Source: Pricia antarctica
GTDB lineage: Bacteria; Bacteroidota; Bacteroidia; Flavobacteriales; Flavobacteriaceae
Reading direction: 5' to 3'
NCBI GenBank assembly: GCA_011050085.1
Contig: DRGL01000051.1
Span: 1-64,000 of the forward strand
DNA: 64,000 nt
A program made the translations under genes and the position numbers. This document shows positions 18,129 to 28,305 of the stretch, in pieces (the first letter of the stretch is position 1; every line of letters begins with the position of its first letter). The notes beneath the pieces were generated by a model that had not been told where the DNA came from, made no database searches, and was given only the letters and a program-made list of their open reading frames with translations.

Positions 18129-19670
18129 TTAATTGGAATCCTTATCTGGTTCTTCTTGAAATTCGGCAAGTAGTTCTTTGGCAATTTTTAAAATCGCTTT
18201 ACTGTCTTCTGGACTTAGCTTTTTATTTTCAAAAATCCGCTTTTGTATTTCCACTGGAAAAAGGGCATTGTTTTTCAGAAGGGTATTTTCCGCTTCCTTA
18301 ATCTTATCCACAGGAATCTTATCCAAGAGTCCTTCTTTTAGTGAAAGGAGTATCCATATTTGCTCCGATGCCGTTAACTGTTGAAGTTCTTCCTGTTTAA
18401 GACATTCCCGAATGCGTTTACCATGAGTTATGGTTTTACGCGTATTTTCATCGAGCCTTGTGCCAAAACGAGCAAAAGTTTCCAGTTCCTCGAATTGTGC
18501 AAATTCCAATTTTAACTTAGCGATAGCTTCATACGAAGCCAATTGCGCTTTACCGCCGACACGGGAAACTGATTTTCCGACATCGACCGCTGGTAGCATG
18601 CCCAGTTCGAAAAGTTTTGGTGACAGATAAATTTGACCGTCGGTAATCGAAATAAGGTTGGTGGGGATATAGGCGGAAATATTCTGTGCCTCGGTTTCAA
18701 TAATTGGCAAGGCTGTAATGGATCCACCTTTTAATTCCTCGCTCAAATGGGTGGCCCTTTCCAACAATCTGGAATGGATGTAAAAAATATCACCGGGAAA
18801 GGCCTCACGTCCGGGGGGTCTTCTCAATAATAAAGAAAGTTCACGATAGGCCCTTGCATGATGGGTAAGGTCATCATAAACAATCAACACATCACGACCT
18901 TCTTCCATAAAATATTCCGCGATACTGGTAGCGGCGTACGGGGCTATGTACGAAATTCCCGGAGCCTCGTTTCCTTCAGCAACCATTACAACGGTATATT
19001 CCATTGCACCCTTGGCCTGAAGATTGGCGATCACTTTTGCAATGGCCGATGCCCGTTGGCCGATCGCACAATAGATACAAATGACATTTTTATCATACTG
19101 GTTGAGAATGGCATCTATTGCAATGGCCGTTTTACCGGTCTGACGGTCGCCAACAATCAATTCACGCTGTCCGCGACCAATAGGAATTAGTGCGTCGATT
19201 ACCTTTATACCGGTTTGCAACGGAACGGAAACCGGACTGCGGTCCATAATGGCATGTGCCGGGCGTTCGATCGGTAAACGTTTTTCGAACGACATCTTTC
19301 CTTTCGTATCCAATGGCTGTCCTAAAGGGTCGATTACACGTCCAATTAATGCATCACCTACAGGAATATCCATCACTCTATAGGTTCGCTCAACCTCGTC
19401 CCCTGCCCGAATCAGCGAATCTTTTCCAAAGAGAATAACCCCAACCTCATCTTCATCCAAATTGTAGGCAATACCAAAAAGTCCGTTGCGAAATTGCAGT
19501 AATTCTTCAAAGCCTACGTTCGGAAGACCCGAAACCGTTGCAATACCCGTTGAAACGCTGGTGACCAAACCCATTTCGCGGGGTTGCATAGCAAAGTTAA
19601 AGCCTGCTGTTGCTTGCGCAATTTGATGTAAGGGGTCGGTTAACTTCATACTAATTTCAGGAGTTGACAT
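18129..19670 (-). CDS. atpA: N-type ATP synthase alpha subunit
   Basis: 513 residues with the non-catalytic alpha-subunit fold: a beta-barrel N-terminus (residues about 30-100), the P-loop [13 protein letters not shown], and the alpha signature region [10 protein letters not shown]. The start codon lies inside the end of the b-subunit gene (14-base overlap), consistent with translational coupling. It binds nucleotide at regulatory sites in the F1 hexamer. The N-terminal helix would contact the extended b subunit, since this operon has no separate delta gene. Confidence 0.95.
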   Translation of the reverse strand: MSTPEISMKLTDPLHQIAQATAGFNFAMQPREMGLVTSVSTGIATVSGLPNVGFEELLQFRNGLFGIAYNLDEDEVGVILFGKDSLIRAGDEVERTYRVMDIPVGDALIGRVIDPLGQPLDTKGKMSFEKRLPIERPAHAIMDRSPVSVPLQTGIKVIDALIPIGRGQRELIVGDRQTGKTAIAIDAILNQYDKNVICIYCAIGQRASAIAKVIANLQAKGAMEYTVVMVAEGNEAPGISYIAPYAATSIAEYFMEEGRDVLIVYDDLTHHARAYRELSLLLRRPPGREAFPGDIFYIHSRLLERATHLSEELKGGSITALPIIETEAQNISAYIPTNLISITDGQIYLSPKLFELGMLPAVDVGKSVSRVGGKAQLASYEAIAKLKLEFAQFEELETFARFGTRLDENTRKTITHGKRIRECLKQEELQQLTASEQIWILLSLKEGLLDKIPVDKIKEAENTLLKNNALFPVEIQKRIFENKKLSPEDSKAILKIAKELLAEFQEEPDKDSN

Positions 19671-20454
19671 GTTCCAATATCTTAGGCTGTTCAGTGACGT
19701 TGGCTTTTATGTCTTGGGATATGGTCTTCTGTAATGCATTTAAATATTCCGAAAAACTCCATCCCATTGTATACCCGTTGGTTGATAGTTCTATACCGCT
19801 GATTAATTGCGGATCCGTTTTAAAGGTTAGACTCGTCTTACTGCTTAGCACTTCATTTATGCTAGTTGTAAGTTCATCCTGTTGTTTTGCAGGAAGATCA
19901 AAAGCACTTTTAATTAAAATTGTACTGGAATTTGGAGTAAAGGCATCGATAAATTGTTGTTTCTCTTCCTTACTTGCCGCTTTCAGGTTTTTTATAAATG
20001 CAGCTACCGACTGCTCCTCTAAACCTATCGAGGCAATATCGGCAAGTGCTTTCCGGGTAATGGAAAAAACCTGCCCCTGGATATTTTGAGAAACCTCCTT
20101 GCTATTCTGTTCCTGCTGTTCATTGTAAGCTTTGTCCAACTTCGAACCAAGGGCTTTTGCATCCTTTTTCGCTGCATCCATTAGGTGCTGCTTTTCTATC
20201 CTCACATCATCGACCGCCTTATCCAATAATGCTTTCTTGTGAGCATCAAAATCATGGTTTTTCTTTTTGAAATCATCCTGTGCTGATTGGGCATCCGCTT
20301 TTTGAATATCGGCATGCTTCAATTCATCCGTGATTTTTTTCTCCCGTTCATTGACCGCATTGAGTATGGGCTTGTACAGGAATTTTTTAAGCAACCACAC
20401 CAAGATGAGGAAGTTGAGTATTTGTGCTATTACCGTAAACCAGTTGATATCCAT
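19657..20454 (-). CDS. atpF: N-type ATP synthase b subunit (extended, delta-like C-terminus)
   Basis: 265 residues, about 100 more than an ordinary b subunit. One N-terminal membrane helix ([22 protein letters not shown]) is followed by a long charged coiled coil (about 30-125), then a globular portion (about 140-260). N-type ATPases lack a separate delta gene, and their b subunit is long; the extra C-terminal part presumably replaces delta in binding F1. It overlaps atpA by 14 bases and starts 6 bases after the c gene. It forms the peripheral stalk. Confidence 0.9.
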   Translation of the reverse strand: MDINWFTVIAQILNFLILVWLLKKFLYKPILNAVNEREKKITDELKHADIQKADAQSAQDDFKKKNHDFDAHKKALLDKAVDDVRIEKQHLMDAAKKDAKALGSKLDKAYNEQQEQNSKEVSQNIQGQVFSITRKALADIASIGLEEQSVAAFIKNLKAASKEEKQQFIDAFTPNSSTILIKSAFDLPAKQQDELTTSINEVLSSKTSLTFKTDPQLISGIELSTNGYTMGWSFSEYLNALQKTISQDIKANVTEQPKILEHVNS

Positions 20455-20460
20455 ATCGTA

Positions 20461-20730
20461 TTAATTGGCAATAATGTGATTCCAAAACGGATTTGCAAAA
20501 ATGAGTATCATCGCCACCACAAAACAGTAAATAGCGGTGGACTCAATCATCGCCAAACCCACAAACAAGGTTCTTGTAATAGTGGGAGCGGCATCAGGCT
20601 GTTGCGCAATAGAATTTAATGCCGAAGAAACGGCCTTGCCCTCGCCAATAGCCGGCATCATGCAGCCGATAGCTGTTGTAAGCCCTGCGGTAATTATCGA
20701 TACTAGGGCAATTGTAGTAGTACTGTCCAT
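20461..20730 (-). CDS. atpE: N-type ATP synthase c subunit
   Basis: 89 residues forming the two-helix hairpin of the rotor ring. Helix 2 carries MIESTAIYCF, the E-S-T-x-x-Y set known from Na+-binding c subunits. Helix 1 carries PAIGEGKA, with Glu where Na+-type rings such as that of Ilyobacter have Gln. Two facing carboxylates are typical of N-ATPases. They were first predicted to bind Na+, but a Burkholderia N-ATPase ring was later reported to bind protons with two glutamates. The coupling ion is therefore not settled by sequence. Spacing is 12 bases after atpB and 6 before atpF. Confidence 0.93.
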   Translation of the reverse strand: MDSTTTIALVSIITAGLTTAIGCMMPAIGEGKAVSSALNSIAQQPDAAPTITRTLFVGLAMIESTAIYCFVVAMILIFANPFWNHIIAN

Positions 20731-20742
20731 TTGTTATTTGTG

Positions 20743-21444
20743 TTAGGTTGTGATTTTCACTTTTTTCGGTTCTTTTTTATTGGAATTTTTAATGGCCGCT
20801 GCGATATAGACCGTAGCGAGAATGCTGAAAATATAGGCTTGAACGGTTCCCGTCAAAAGGCCCAAGGCATTCATGACTACCGGAAATATAAAGGGTGCTA
20901 TGCTCAATAAAATGGCTATAATCATTCCACCGCTCATAATATTGCCGAAAAGTCGAATGGCCAAAGCCAAGGTTCGGGAAACTTCACTGATGATATTGAA
21001 CGGAAGCATGATCCAAGTGGGCTGCAGGTATGATTTGAGATATCCTAAAAATCCACTTTTACCAATACCGTAAAAGGGAACCGCCAATAAAACACAAATC
21101 GCCAGTGCGGTTGTGGTAGAAAGCGATGCCGTTGGCGGTGTGTATCCCGGTAGAATAATACCGATATTCGCCACACCGATAAACAGAAATAAAGTGCCAA
21201 TAAACCCGATATAGGCCGATGGATTCTTAAGGCCCACTTCCTCAATCTGCCCGTTGATACCCGTGACAATCATTTCCAGAAAACATTGCCACCGAGAAAT
21301 ATGGATATCCGTTTTCAAATTTTGGGTAAGCAGTGCCGCTGAAATAATCAAGAACAGCATTATGCCCCAGGTTGTAACCAAAGTAAGATTGATGGTCACA
21401 AAACCGTTCTGCCAAAAAATGGTTTGATCCGGACTAAGCTCCAT
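20743..21444 (-). CDS. atpB: N-type ATP synthase a subunit
   Basis: 233 residues with five to six membrane helices. The essential stator arginine is in the helix LALAIRLFGNIMSGG, and the last helix (AYIFSILATVYIAAAIK) has the expected polar positions. It forms the ion half-channels next to the c-ring. The start overlaps the end of atpR by 11 bases. The gene order R-a-c-b-alpha-gamma is exactly that of published N-ATPase operons. Confidence 0.93.
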   Translation of the reverse strand: MELSPDQTIFWQNGFVTINLTLVTTWGIMLFLIISAALLTQNLKTDIHISRWQCFLEMIVTGINGQIEEVGLKNPSAYIGFIGTLFLFIGVANIGIILPGYTPPTASLSTTTALAICVLLAVPFYGIGKSGFLGYLKSYLQPTWIMLPFNIISEVSRTLALAIRLFGNIMSGGMIIAILLSIAPFIFPVVMNALGLLTGTVQAYIFSILATVYIAAAIKNSNKKEPKKVKITT

Positions 21445-21748
21445 AACTATTCTCGTTTTTTAGGCTTAGGTGTTTAGCGTCCCACGATTTGGTTGTACGA
21501 ATTATCAGTTGCCTAGCAACGATAAAGCCCAACAAACATAGCACTAAACTTTGCCAGTCTTTTCCACCGATAAAATAGAAGCCTAAAAGTGTAACGCCAG
21601 TGCGCAGCACAAAACTACCCACAAGCCAGAGCGCCGGTACTTTTGCCGTTACCGCCTTTTTCACCGTGAGCCAAAGTCCACCAAAAAATAGGACCCCCAA
21701 TACCGCACCGCCAATAAAAGCGGCTATCATTAGTAAAGTTTCATTCAT
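21434..21748 (-). CDS. atpR: N-ATPase accessory membrane subunit AtpR
   Basis: About 104 residues with three hydrophobic segments. MNETLLMIAAFIGGAVLGVLFF begins it, and a WLVGSFVLRTGVTLLGFYFI helix carries an arginine. AtpR is the diagnostic N-ATPase accessory protein, proposed to help assemble the c-ring. I place the start at the ATG at 21748, which overlaps the end of atpQ by 8 bases; a longer frame starts only at TTG within atpQ. The charged tail (KSWDAKHLSLKNENS) is cytoplasmic. Confidence 0.88.
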   Translation of the reverse strand: MNETLLMIAAFIGGAVLGVLFFGGLWLTVKKAVTAKVPALWLVGSFVLRTGVTLLGFYFIGGKDWQSLVLCLLGFIVARQLIIRTTKSWDAKHLSLKNENSYGA

Positions 21749-22061
21749 TTTCTTCGTCTCTATTATGCATTTCGCGATCTTCTTTCTGTATCCAGTACCA
21801 AGCGACAACCCCTCCGATACAAATACCGGCCATTAACAAGGTAAAGGTCCAAGAAAAAAATTGCGGATACGATGTATCCAACCACAACCCCAACACCGCA
21901 CCCATGACCGTTGGAACGGCGACAGACCACCCGACCATACCCATCATTCCCAGGCCGGACCAAACACTATTTTTATCACGCTGTGCCTTTAATTTGCGTT
22001 GTTCTTTTTTGGTGATTTCAGTACCAAAGGAATTCCCTGTTTCATTTGATGTCGATTCCAT
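21741..22061 (-). CDS. atpQ: N-ATPase accessory subunit AtpQ (AtpI-like)
   Basis: 106 residues: a charged N-terminal region (about 1-35, with KKEQRKLKAQRDK), then two membrane helices (GMMGMVGWSVAVPTVMGAVLGL and FTLLMAGICIGGVVAWYWI). This is the AtpI/ATPase-gene-1 type protein found in N-ATPase operons. It lies 2 bases after the epsilon gene and overlaps atpR. AtpI relatives assist c-ring assembly or Mg2+ supply; for AtpQ this is inferred. Confidence 0.87.
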   Translation of the reverse strand: MESTSNETGNSFGTEITKKEQRKLKAQRDKNSVWSGLGMMGMVGWSVAVPTVMGAVLGLWLDTSYPQFFSWTFTLLMAGICIGGVVAWYWIQKEDREMHNRDEENE

Positions 22062-22063
22062 TT

Positions 22064-22453
22064 TTAGCTATTTCGGAATTTATCAAAGCTGTAAACAAAG
22101 CTTCTTTCCAGTTTGGCAATAACGGTTTTGGCTTCACGTTCTTTTTCAACCTTAGCGTTGAACCTATTTTTTATGAGTTCGCCGAGCTTGCCCAAATCTG
22201 CACCGCCAAATGCATTACGTACCGATACCAGAACCTGCGTTCCGGCTTTTACCATTACCCCTTCATCTACTGCTACATAGTTAACTATGTCGTTTTCTGT
22301 CGTATAGGTTAAAATGCTCGGCACTAAAGCCGCAACACAATCTAAACGTTGTGGTAAAAGGCCATAAGACCCAATGCTGGTTTCAACAACCACGCTCCGC
22401 ACTTGGTGCACCTCAAGGAATATTTTATAGGGCAGTAAAATTTTAAGGTCCAT
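22064..22453 (-). CDS. atpC: N-type ATP synthase epsilon subunit
   Basis: 129 residues. The N-terminal beta sandwich (MDLKILLPYKIFLEV.., YGLLPQRLDCVAALVPSIL, VAVDEGVMVKAGTQVLVSV) resembles epsilon. The C-terminal helical part (LIKNRFNAKVEKEREAKTVIAKLERSF) is longer and more basic than usual. The ATG at 22453 is preferred over the upstream GTG at 22459. It lies 17 bases after beta. It regulates and connects the rotor to the c-ring. Confidence 0.9.
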   Translation of the reverse strand: MDLKILLPYKIFLEVHQVRSVVVETSIGSYGLLPQRLDCVAALVPSILTYTTENDIVNYVAVDEGVMVKAGTQVLVSVRNAFGGADLGKLGELIKNRFNAKVEKEREAKTVIAKLERSFVYSFDKFRNS

Positions 22454-22470
22454 AACCACTGATTAAATTT

Positions 22471-24244
<1,774 letters not shown>

Positions 24245-24503
24245 GAGCTTATTTTATTAGTAATCCGTTACACTATTTAAGAATTTCGCTTGTAAAAATC
24301 TATTATAAAAAGTTGCTAAGTGTTACATATTATAAAGGCAGACTTGTATATATCACACTTTGATACAAAATATAGGTCGCAATGTTATGCTTAGATTTTT
24401 GCAACCTCGAACTTCAATAGAGATTTCATATCATTAGCAAATTCACGATAGATAAGAAAGTGATTTATACAACCGTGCTAAAGTTGCAAGGTTATATTTA
24501 GGT

Positions 24504-25172
24504 CTAGCTATGGGTATAATCGTAATCAACCGTTAGGGCATTGTTGACATGCCAGATGCCCGGTGTTTTCCAGGTAATTCTACCTGCTTCCTCTTTTTGA
24601 TACCAAGAATCTACATTACCGGTCAATGTAACCGTAGTACCGGATACCGTAACAACTATATCACTATCATCAATATTCCAACTTCTGCCAATGGCATTTT
24701 TTACTTCCCTTTCTTCAAGAGCGTCATGTGTCTCCGCTACAATAGTAATATCATTAGTTAGTCCTTTAACCCCTGTAAGATATTTAATGGCGTCTTTGGC
24801 AGCCTCTTTTTGATACTGCCAATGCAATTCCCCCTCAAGGGTAATCCACCCATCCTCAACCTCTACAGTTATCTTTTCATTCGGAATGGAGTAGTTATTT
24901 TTTAATGCCACCAAAACTGCATCGGCAATTTCCGAATCCGTTTTTGATAAGGAATTTGGAAACCTGACCTCGATGTTCTCCACCAATGCTTTTACGCCCC
25001 TGACTTTTTTAGCCGCACTTTCCGCTTCTCCTTTTTTCGCATAGGAATCGACCACTCCGGTTAATGACACTACACCGTTTTTAGCGGTTACGCCAATCTC
25101 CGCAGCTTGCAATAACGGCTCCCATTTAATCGCATTCTGAACATCAAGTTGTAATTGCCCGTTACTTTTCAT
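24504..25172 (-). CDS. Triple-BON-domain protein (copy 1)
   Basis: 222 residues made of three consecutive BON domains (about 8-70, 78-145 and 150-216). Each has the pattern of a strand pair around VSLTGVVDSY, ITLEGELHW or VTLTGNVDSW and a central helix. BON domains usually bind phospholipid, membrane or cell-wall components in the periplasm. No signal peptide is visible here, so it may be cytoplasmic. A close paralogue lies at 27200-27871. Genes of this type recur in clusters with phosphoketolase, P-type ATPases and stress proteins, as here. The molecular function is not established. Confidence 0.88.
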   Translation of the reverse strand: MKSNGQLQLDVQNAIKWEPLLQAAEIGVTAKNGVVSLTGVVDSYAKKGEAESAAKKVRGVKALVENIEVRFPNSLSKTDSEIADAVLVALKNNYSIPNEKITVEVEDGWITLEGELHWQYQKEAAKDAIKYLTGVKGLTNDITIVAETHDALEEREVKNAIGRSWNIDDSDIVVTVSGTTVTLTGNVDSWYQKEEAGRITWKTPGIWHVNNALTVDYDYTHS

Positions 25173-25669
25173 TCTATTGTCTTAAGGTACAGAAGGAATT
25201 TTCCGTACTCCGGTAAAGGTGAAGACTATATGCGGAACAATGCTTACATAAATACGATTGGAAGTTGTATAATTAATTGATTTATCATTTTAGCAAGATT
25301 TTCATAGGATGTACATCCAACACTAATTCGATGGTTAATTCTTCCCATTTTTTTTGGCCTACTATTCTCTTTTGTTTCCCAATACTTTCACATACATCGA
25401 TAAGATTATCGTATATTAATGTTATGCCACTGATAATTTAGATGAGGTTATGGCAAGGTCTAATTACTATTAAGAGGTTCATTTATATGACCAGTAAGGG
25501 CATCTTGAACACTTTCTTATCGACCCCCTCTTTTCAGAACGAATATTGAGTAGTTGATAGCTATTTCTGTTTCTGTTTTTGTATCGTAGCACCCTTGCAT
25601 TCTAAAAAATTGGCTAGTGTAATAAAGTTAATTGTGCCGCCTGTAAAAAACGTATGAAATCAATACGAA
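25173..25669. other. Intergenic region between BON protein and AraC gene
   Basis: About 500 bases between divergent genes. No ORF of interest was seen. A small dyad (CGTATgaaatcaATACG, 25651-25667) lies just before the shared GTGGGA promoter motif. Confidence 0.35.
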
Positions 25670-25711
25670 ATGTGGGATTTCTATAACTAATTTACATTAG
25701 CATGTAATAAA
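25670..25711 (+). promoter_or_regulatory. Shared promoter/operator element, araC copy
   Basis: Two conserved blocks, ATGTGGGATTTCTATAACT (25670-25688) and ATGTAATAAA (25702-25711), are separated by 13 bases. Upstream of the cupin gene the same two blocks recur with the same 13-base spacing (26498-26539). The first block matches at 17 of 19 positions between the copies, the second at 8 of 10. The element lies about 160 bases before the AraC start, so it may be a promoter with a leader or a distal operator. Confidence 0.5.
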
Positions 25712-25873
25712 CTGACTGCGTAAATCAATGAACTTGAGTGCAACTGCCATTGCTATAATAAAGTTTTAGTAAAAACGGATTTAAAGATGTTCGGATTATT
25801 AATTAAGGACATCAAAATTTAAAAAAATTCTGTCCATTATACCAAGTATAAGATAACAACCAATAGATGCTAC

Positions 25874-26434
25874 ATGTTTATATACATCAAATACATGGTC
25901 AGTTTGCGCTGTAAGATGGTCGTAAAACAGGAACTTGAAAAACTTGGGCTTCACTTTGTAAATGTGGATTTGGGTACGATTGAGATTTTGGAGAATATTA
26001 CTGTGGCTCAACAAAAACAATTGGCCAAAAATTTGAAGGTCTATGGGCTGGAATTGTTGGATAACAAACGCAATATTATTATTGCCAAAATAAAAGCCTT
26101 GATTATTGAAATGATCCACTATTCCGATGAGCTGCCCAAAGTAAACTATTCGGATTACATAAGCGAAAAATTGGGGTATGACTATACCTATTTGGCCAAT
26201 ACCTTTTCTGAGGTAAAGGGAATCACCATACAGCAATACATGATTATAAACAAGATTGAGAAGGTCAAAGAACTTCTCTTATACGATGAGATGAACCTTA
26301 CCGAAATATCCTATAAGCTCCATTATAGTAGCGTATCTCACTTATCTAACCAGTTTAAAAAAATAACGGGGCTTACGCCTTCTTATTTTAAACAAATGAA
26401 AAAGAAACGTTTTAAAAATCTTGAGGATATCTAA
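25874..26434 (+). CDS. Small AraC-family transcription regulator
   Basis: 186 residues. The N-terminus (MFIYIKYMVSLRCKMVVKQELEKLGL) is characteristic of a short Bacteroidota AraC group with no large sensor domain. The C-terminal two-helix-turn-helix region is clear (EISYKLHYSSVSHLSNQFKKITGLTPS). It binds DNA as an activator or repressor. The promoter in front of it resembles the cupin promoter, so both may be in one regulon, perhaps its own. The first ATG is chosen because family members begin with this residue pattern. Base composition is AT-rich like the neighbours. Confidence 0.85.
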   Translation: MFIYIKYMVSLRCKMVVKQELEKLGLHFVNVDLGTIEILENITVAQQKQLAKNLKVYGLELLDNKRNIIIAKIKALIIEMIHYSDELPKVNYSDYISEKLGYDYTYLANTFSEVKGITIQQYMIINKIEKVKELLLYDEMNLTEISYKLHYSSVSHLSNQFKKITGLTPSYFKQMKKKRFKNLEDI

Positions 26435-26497
26435 ATTAACATTTAGTCACATACTTGACCTACTTCCATTAACTTCAGTATCCGAAACAGAAAACCG

Positions 26498-26539
26498 ATG
26501 TGGGAATACTATAACTCTTGACTTTTTACGTGTAATACA
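26498..26539 (+). promoter_or_regulatory. Shared promoter/operator element, cupin copy
   Basis: ATGTGGGAATACTATAACT (26498-26516) and GTGTAATACA (26530-26539) repeat the element found before the AraC gene at 25670, with identical spacing. It lies about 90 bases before the cupin start. A downstream AGTAAAAAtCGG stretch is also shared, so the similarity extends over roughly 80 bases. Confidence 0.5.
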
Positions 26540-26625
26540 ATTTCAGTAAAAATCCGGCACCTTTAAATGCAGCTTTTCTTGAGTTCGTAGAACCCAATTG
26601 TAGGCATCATAGAATAGCAAAGGCT

Positions 26626-26964
26626 ATGGAAAATACTGATATTGAAAAATCGAAGGCATTTATTATCGTAGAAATTATAGAATATGTACCTAATGCCGTT
26701 GTTATTAAGACCATCATAAAGAAAACTACCGGTAACGTCACTGCCGTTTCCTTTGATTCGGGCGAAAACCTAACGGAAAAAATAGCGAGGTTCGATACGT
26801 TTATCCAAATTATTGACGGCCGTGCCGAAATTTTGATAAATGACCTATCGCAGACTTTGGAAACGGGGGAGTCTATTATAATTCCCGCTAATACCAGTAA
26901 TACAATAAAGGCTAATGAGCGATTTAAAATGATTTCTACCATCATAAAAAGTGGCTATGAATAA
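26626..26964 (+). CDS. Cupin-domain protein
   Basis: 112 residues with the single-domain cupin pattern: VTAVSFDSGENLTEKIARFDTFIQIIDGRAEILIND followed by ETGESIIIPANTSNTIKANERFKM in separate strands. The usual metal-binding histidines of cupin motif 1 are missing (Asn, Lys and Phe occupy that region), so an enzymatic role is doubtful. It may be a small-molecule-binding or regulatory protein. Such cupins accompany AraC genes and phosphoketolase clusters in other flavobacteria as far as I recall; that is not checked. It shares its promoter element with the AraC gene. Confidence 0.75.
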   Translation: MENTDIEKSKAFIIVEIIEYVPNAVVIKTIIKKTTGNVTAVSFDSGENLTEKIARFDTFIQIIDGRAEILINDLSQTLETGESIIIPANTSNTIKANERFKMISTIIKSGYE

Positions 26965-27114
26965 GAATCACGGCCATGTTTGCTACAATTTCAAGAATAG
27001 AGATCCATGTAAAATTATAGCTCAAATCTAGCTCCTTTATAACTATGTAGTTGTAACCAAATAGACAGCTAACAAAAGTCGCTATTTTAAGACCGTTACG
27101 GAAACGGGTAAAGA

Positions 27115-27188
27115 AAGTGTCTCAAAAGCAGAACCCAAGCGATTTGAAGAAAAGGTATCACTACCCTGAATCTTCTTCCAAGACACTT
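27115..27188. repeat. Imperfect inverted repeat between convergent genes
   Basis: AAGTGTCT (27115-27122) pairs exactly with AGACACTT (27181-27188), and inner purine/pyrimidine stretches (TTGAAGA, TCTTCTTCC) pair further. The cupin gene and the second BON gene converge on it. It could be a weak two-way terminator or a small mobile-element relic. Confidence 0.4.
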
Positions 27189-27199
27189 ACGCTATTTGA

Positions 27200-27871
27200 T
27201 CAATCCACTAATATAAAATCATAATTTACCACCAATTCGTTGTTTACCTTCCAAATGCCGGGCGTATTCCAGGCTATTCGCGCAGCCTCCTCCTTTTGGT
27301 ACCAAGAACGTACATCTCCACTGAGGGTTACTGTTGTACCAGAAACCTCAACCTTGATGTCATGATCGTCAGTAAACCAACTTCTTGCAAGTGCATCTTC
27401 AACATCGCGCTGTTCAATAGCATCGTGTAATTCAGGTTTAATGGTAATTTTATTAGTAATTCCTTTGACACCTTTTAAATGATGTACTGCAGTTTCGGCT
27501 GCTTTTTTCTGATAGTTCCATGGCAGTTCACCCTTCAAGGTAACCCATCCTTCCTTAACTTCAATGGTTACTTTGTCATCGACTTCTGAATAACTGGACT
27601 TCAAGGCTTTTAAAGCCTTTTCAGCAATTTTTTCATCCGTTTTCTTAAATGAATTCGAGAACTTAACCTCTATGTTCTCTACTAAAGCTTTTACACCGAG
27701 CACTTTTTTAGCGGCATTTTCGACTTCCATCTTTTTGACATAACTGTCGACGTGTCCCGACAACGAAACCACACCATCTTTCGCCGTAACACCAATTTCG
27801 GCCTCATGTAACATAGGTTGCCATTGTATAGCGTTTTGAACATCTGTCTGTAAAACTGCATTACTTTTCAT
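27200..27871 (-). CDS. Triple-BON-domain protein (copy 2)
   Basis: 223 residues, three BON domains in a row, closely similar to the copy at 24504-25172: shared MKSN start, matching AEIGVTAKxGVVSLxG and EEAxRIxWxTPGIWxVNN motifs. The ATG at 27871 is chosen because it aligns with the paralogue; the frame continues upstream only as a poor, unmatched extension. No signal peptide. Divergent from the glycosyltransferase gene, with a 37-base palindrome in the shared promoter region. Duplication within 3 kb suggests the two act together or under different conditions. Confidence 0.88.
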   Translation of the reverse strand: MKSNAVLQTDVQNAIQWQPMLHEAEIGVTAKDGVVSLSGHVDSYVKKMEVENAAKKVLGVKALVENIEVKFSNSFKKTDEKIAEKALKALKSSYSEVDDKVTIEVKEGWVTLKGELPWNYQKKAAETAVHHLKGVKGITNKITIKPELHDAIEQRDVEDALARSWFTDDHDIKVEVSGTTVTLSGDVRSWYQKEEAARIAWNTPGIWKVNNELVVNYDFILVD

Positions 27872-28305
27872 GATATACCAATTTAATAGTGCAAATGTGT
27901 TTTTGCAACCAAGTAAAGGTCTCATAACAGCAGGAATTGTTGTTACAGGATTGCGGATATCCATTACAGAAATCACACCTTTTGCAGGCTGTATACTATT
28001 ATGAATTGCATTTATTCACGTTATAATCTGTGAATTATGCAACATAATCTTTTTTTTATCCAACTTTCTTACTTGAATGTTGAATATCTTATAAGCTGCT
28101 TTTTTACCTATGTCGGCATCTCAAAATTCTAAAGGATACCGACTTTAATGAACTAAGAATATCAGCGCTGTCAAATATCAGATCCAAATTAATACGTCAG
28201 AACCAGCATTTGTGGTATTCAGTAAGCTTTCGAAAATAGAAAGTATATAAAACTGGGTTTCAAAATCAATTCTTGAGCCAACAACTTTAACCTAATCACT
28301 CCAAA
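27872..28305. promoter_or_regulatory. Divergent region between BON copy 2 and the glycosyltransferase
   Basis: 434 AT-rich bases. The main feature is the palindrome at 28006-28042, described separately; an eight-T run follows it. No ORF recognised. Confidence 0.4.
28006..28042. promoter_or_regulatory. 37-bp dyad in divergent promoter region
   Basis: TTGCAT/ATGCAA outer arms and ATTCAC/GTGAAT inner arms are arranged around a 10-base centre. It could be an operator controlling both flanking genes. The T-run downstream on the plus strand also allows a terminator, but no plus-strand gene lies close upstream. Confidence 0.45.

Noticed and set aside
27961-28305. Possible tRNA or small RNA before the glycosyltransferase
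   Set aside because: No cloverleaf or conserved arms; the dyad is better explained as an operator.
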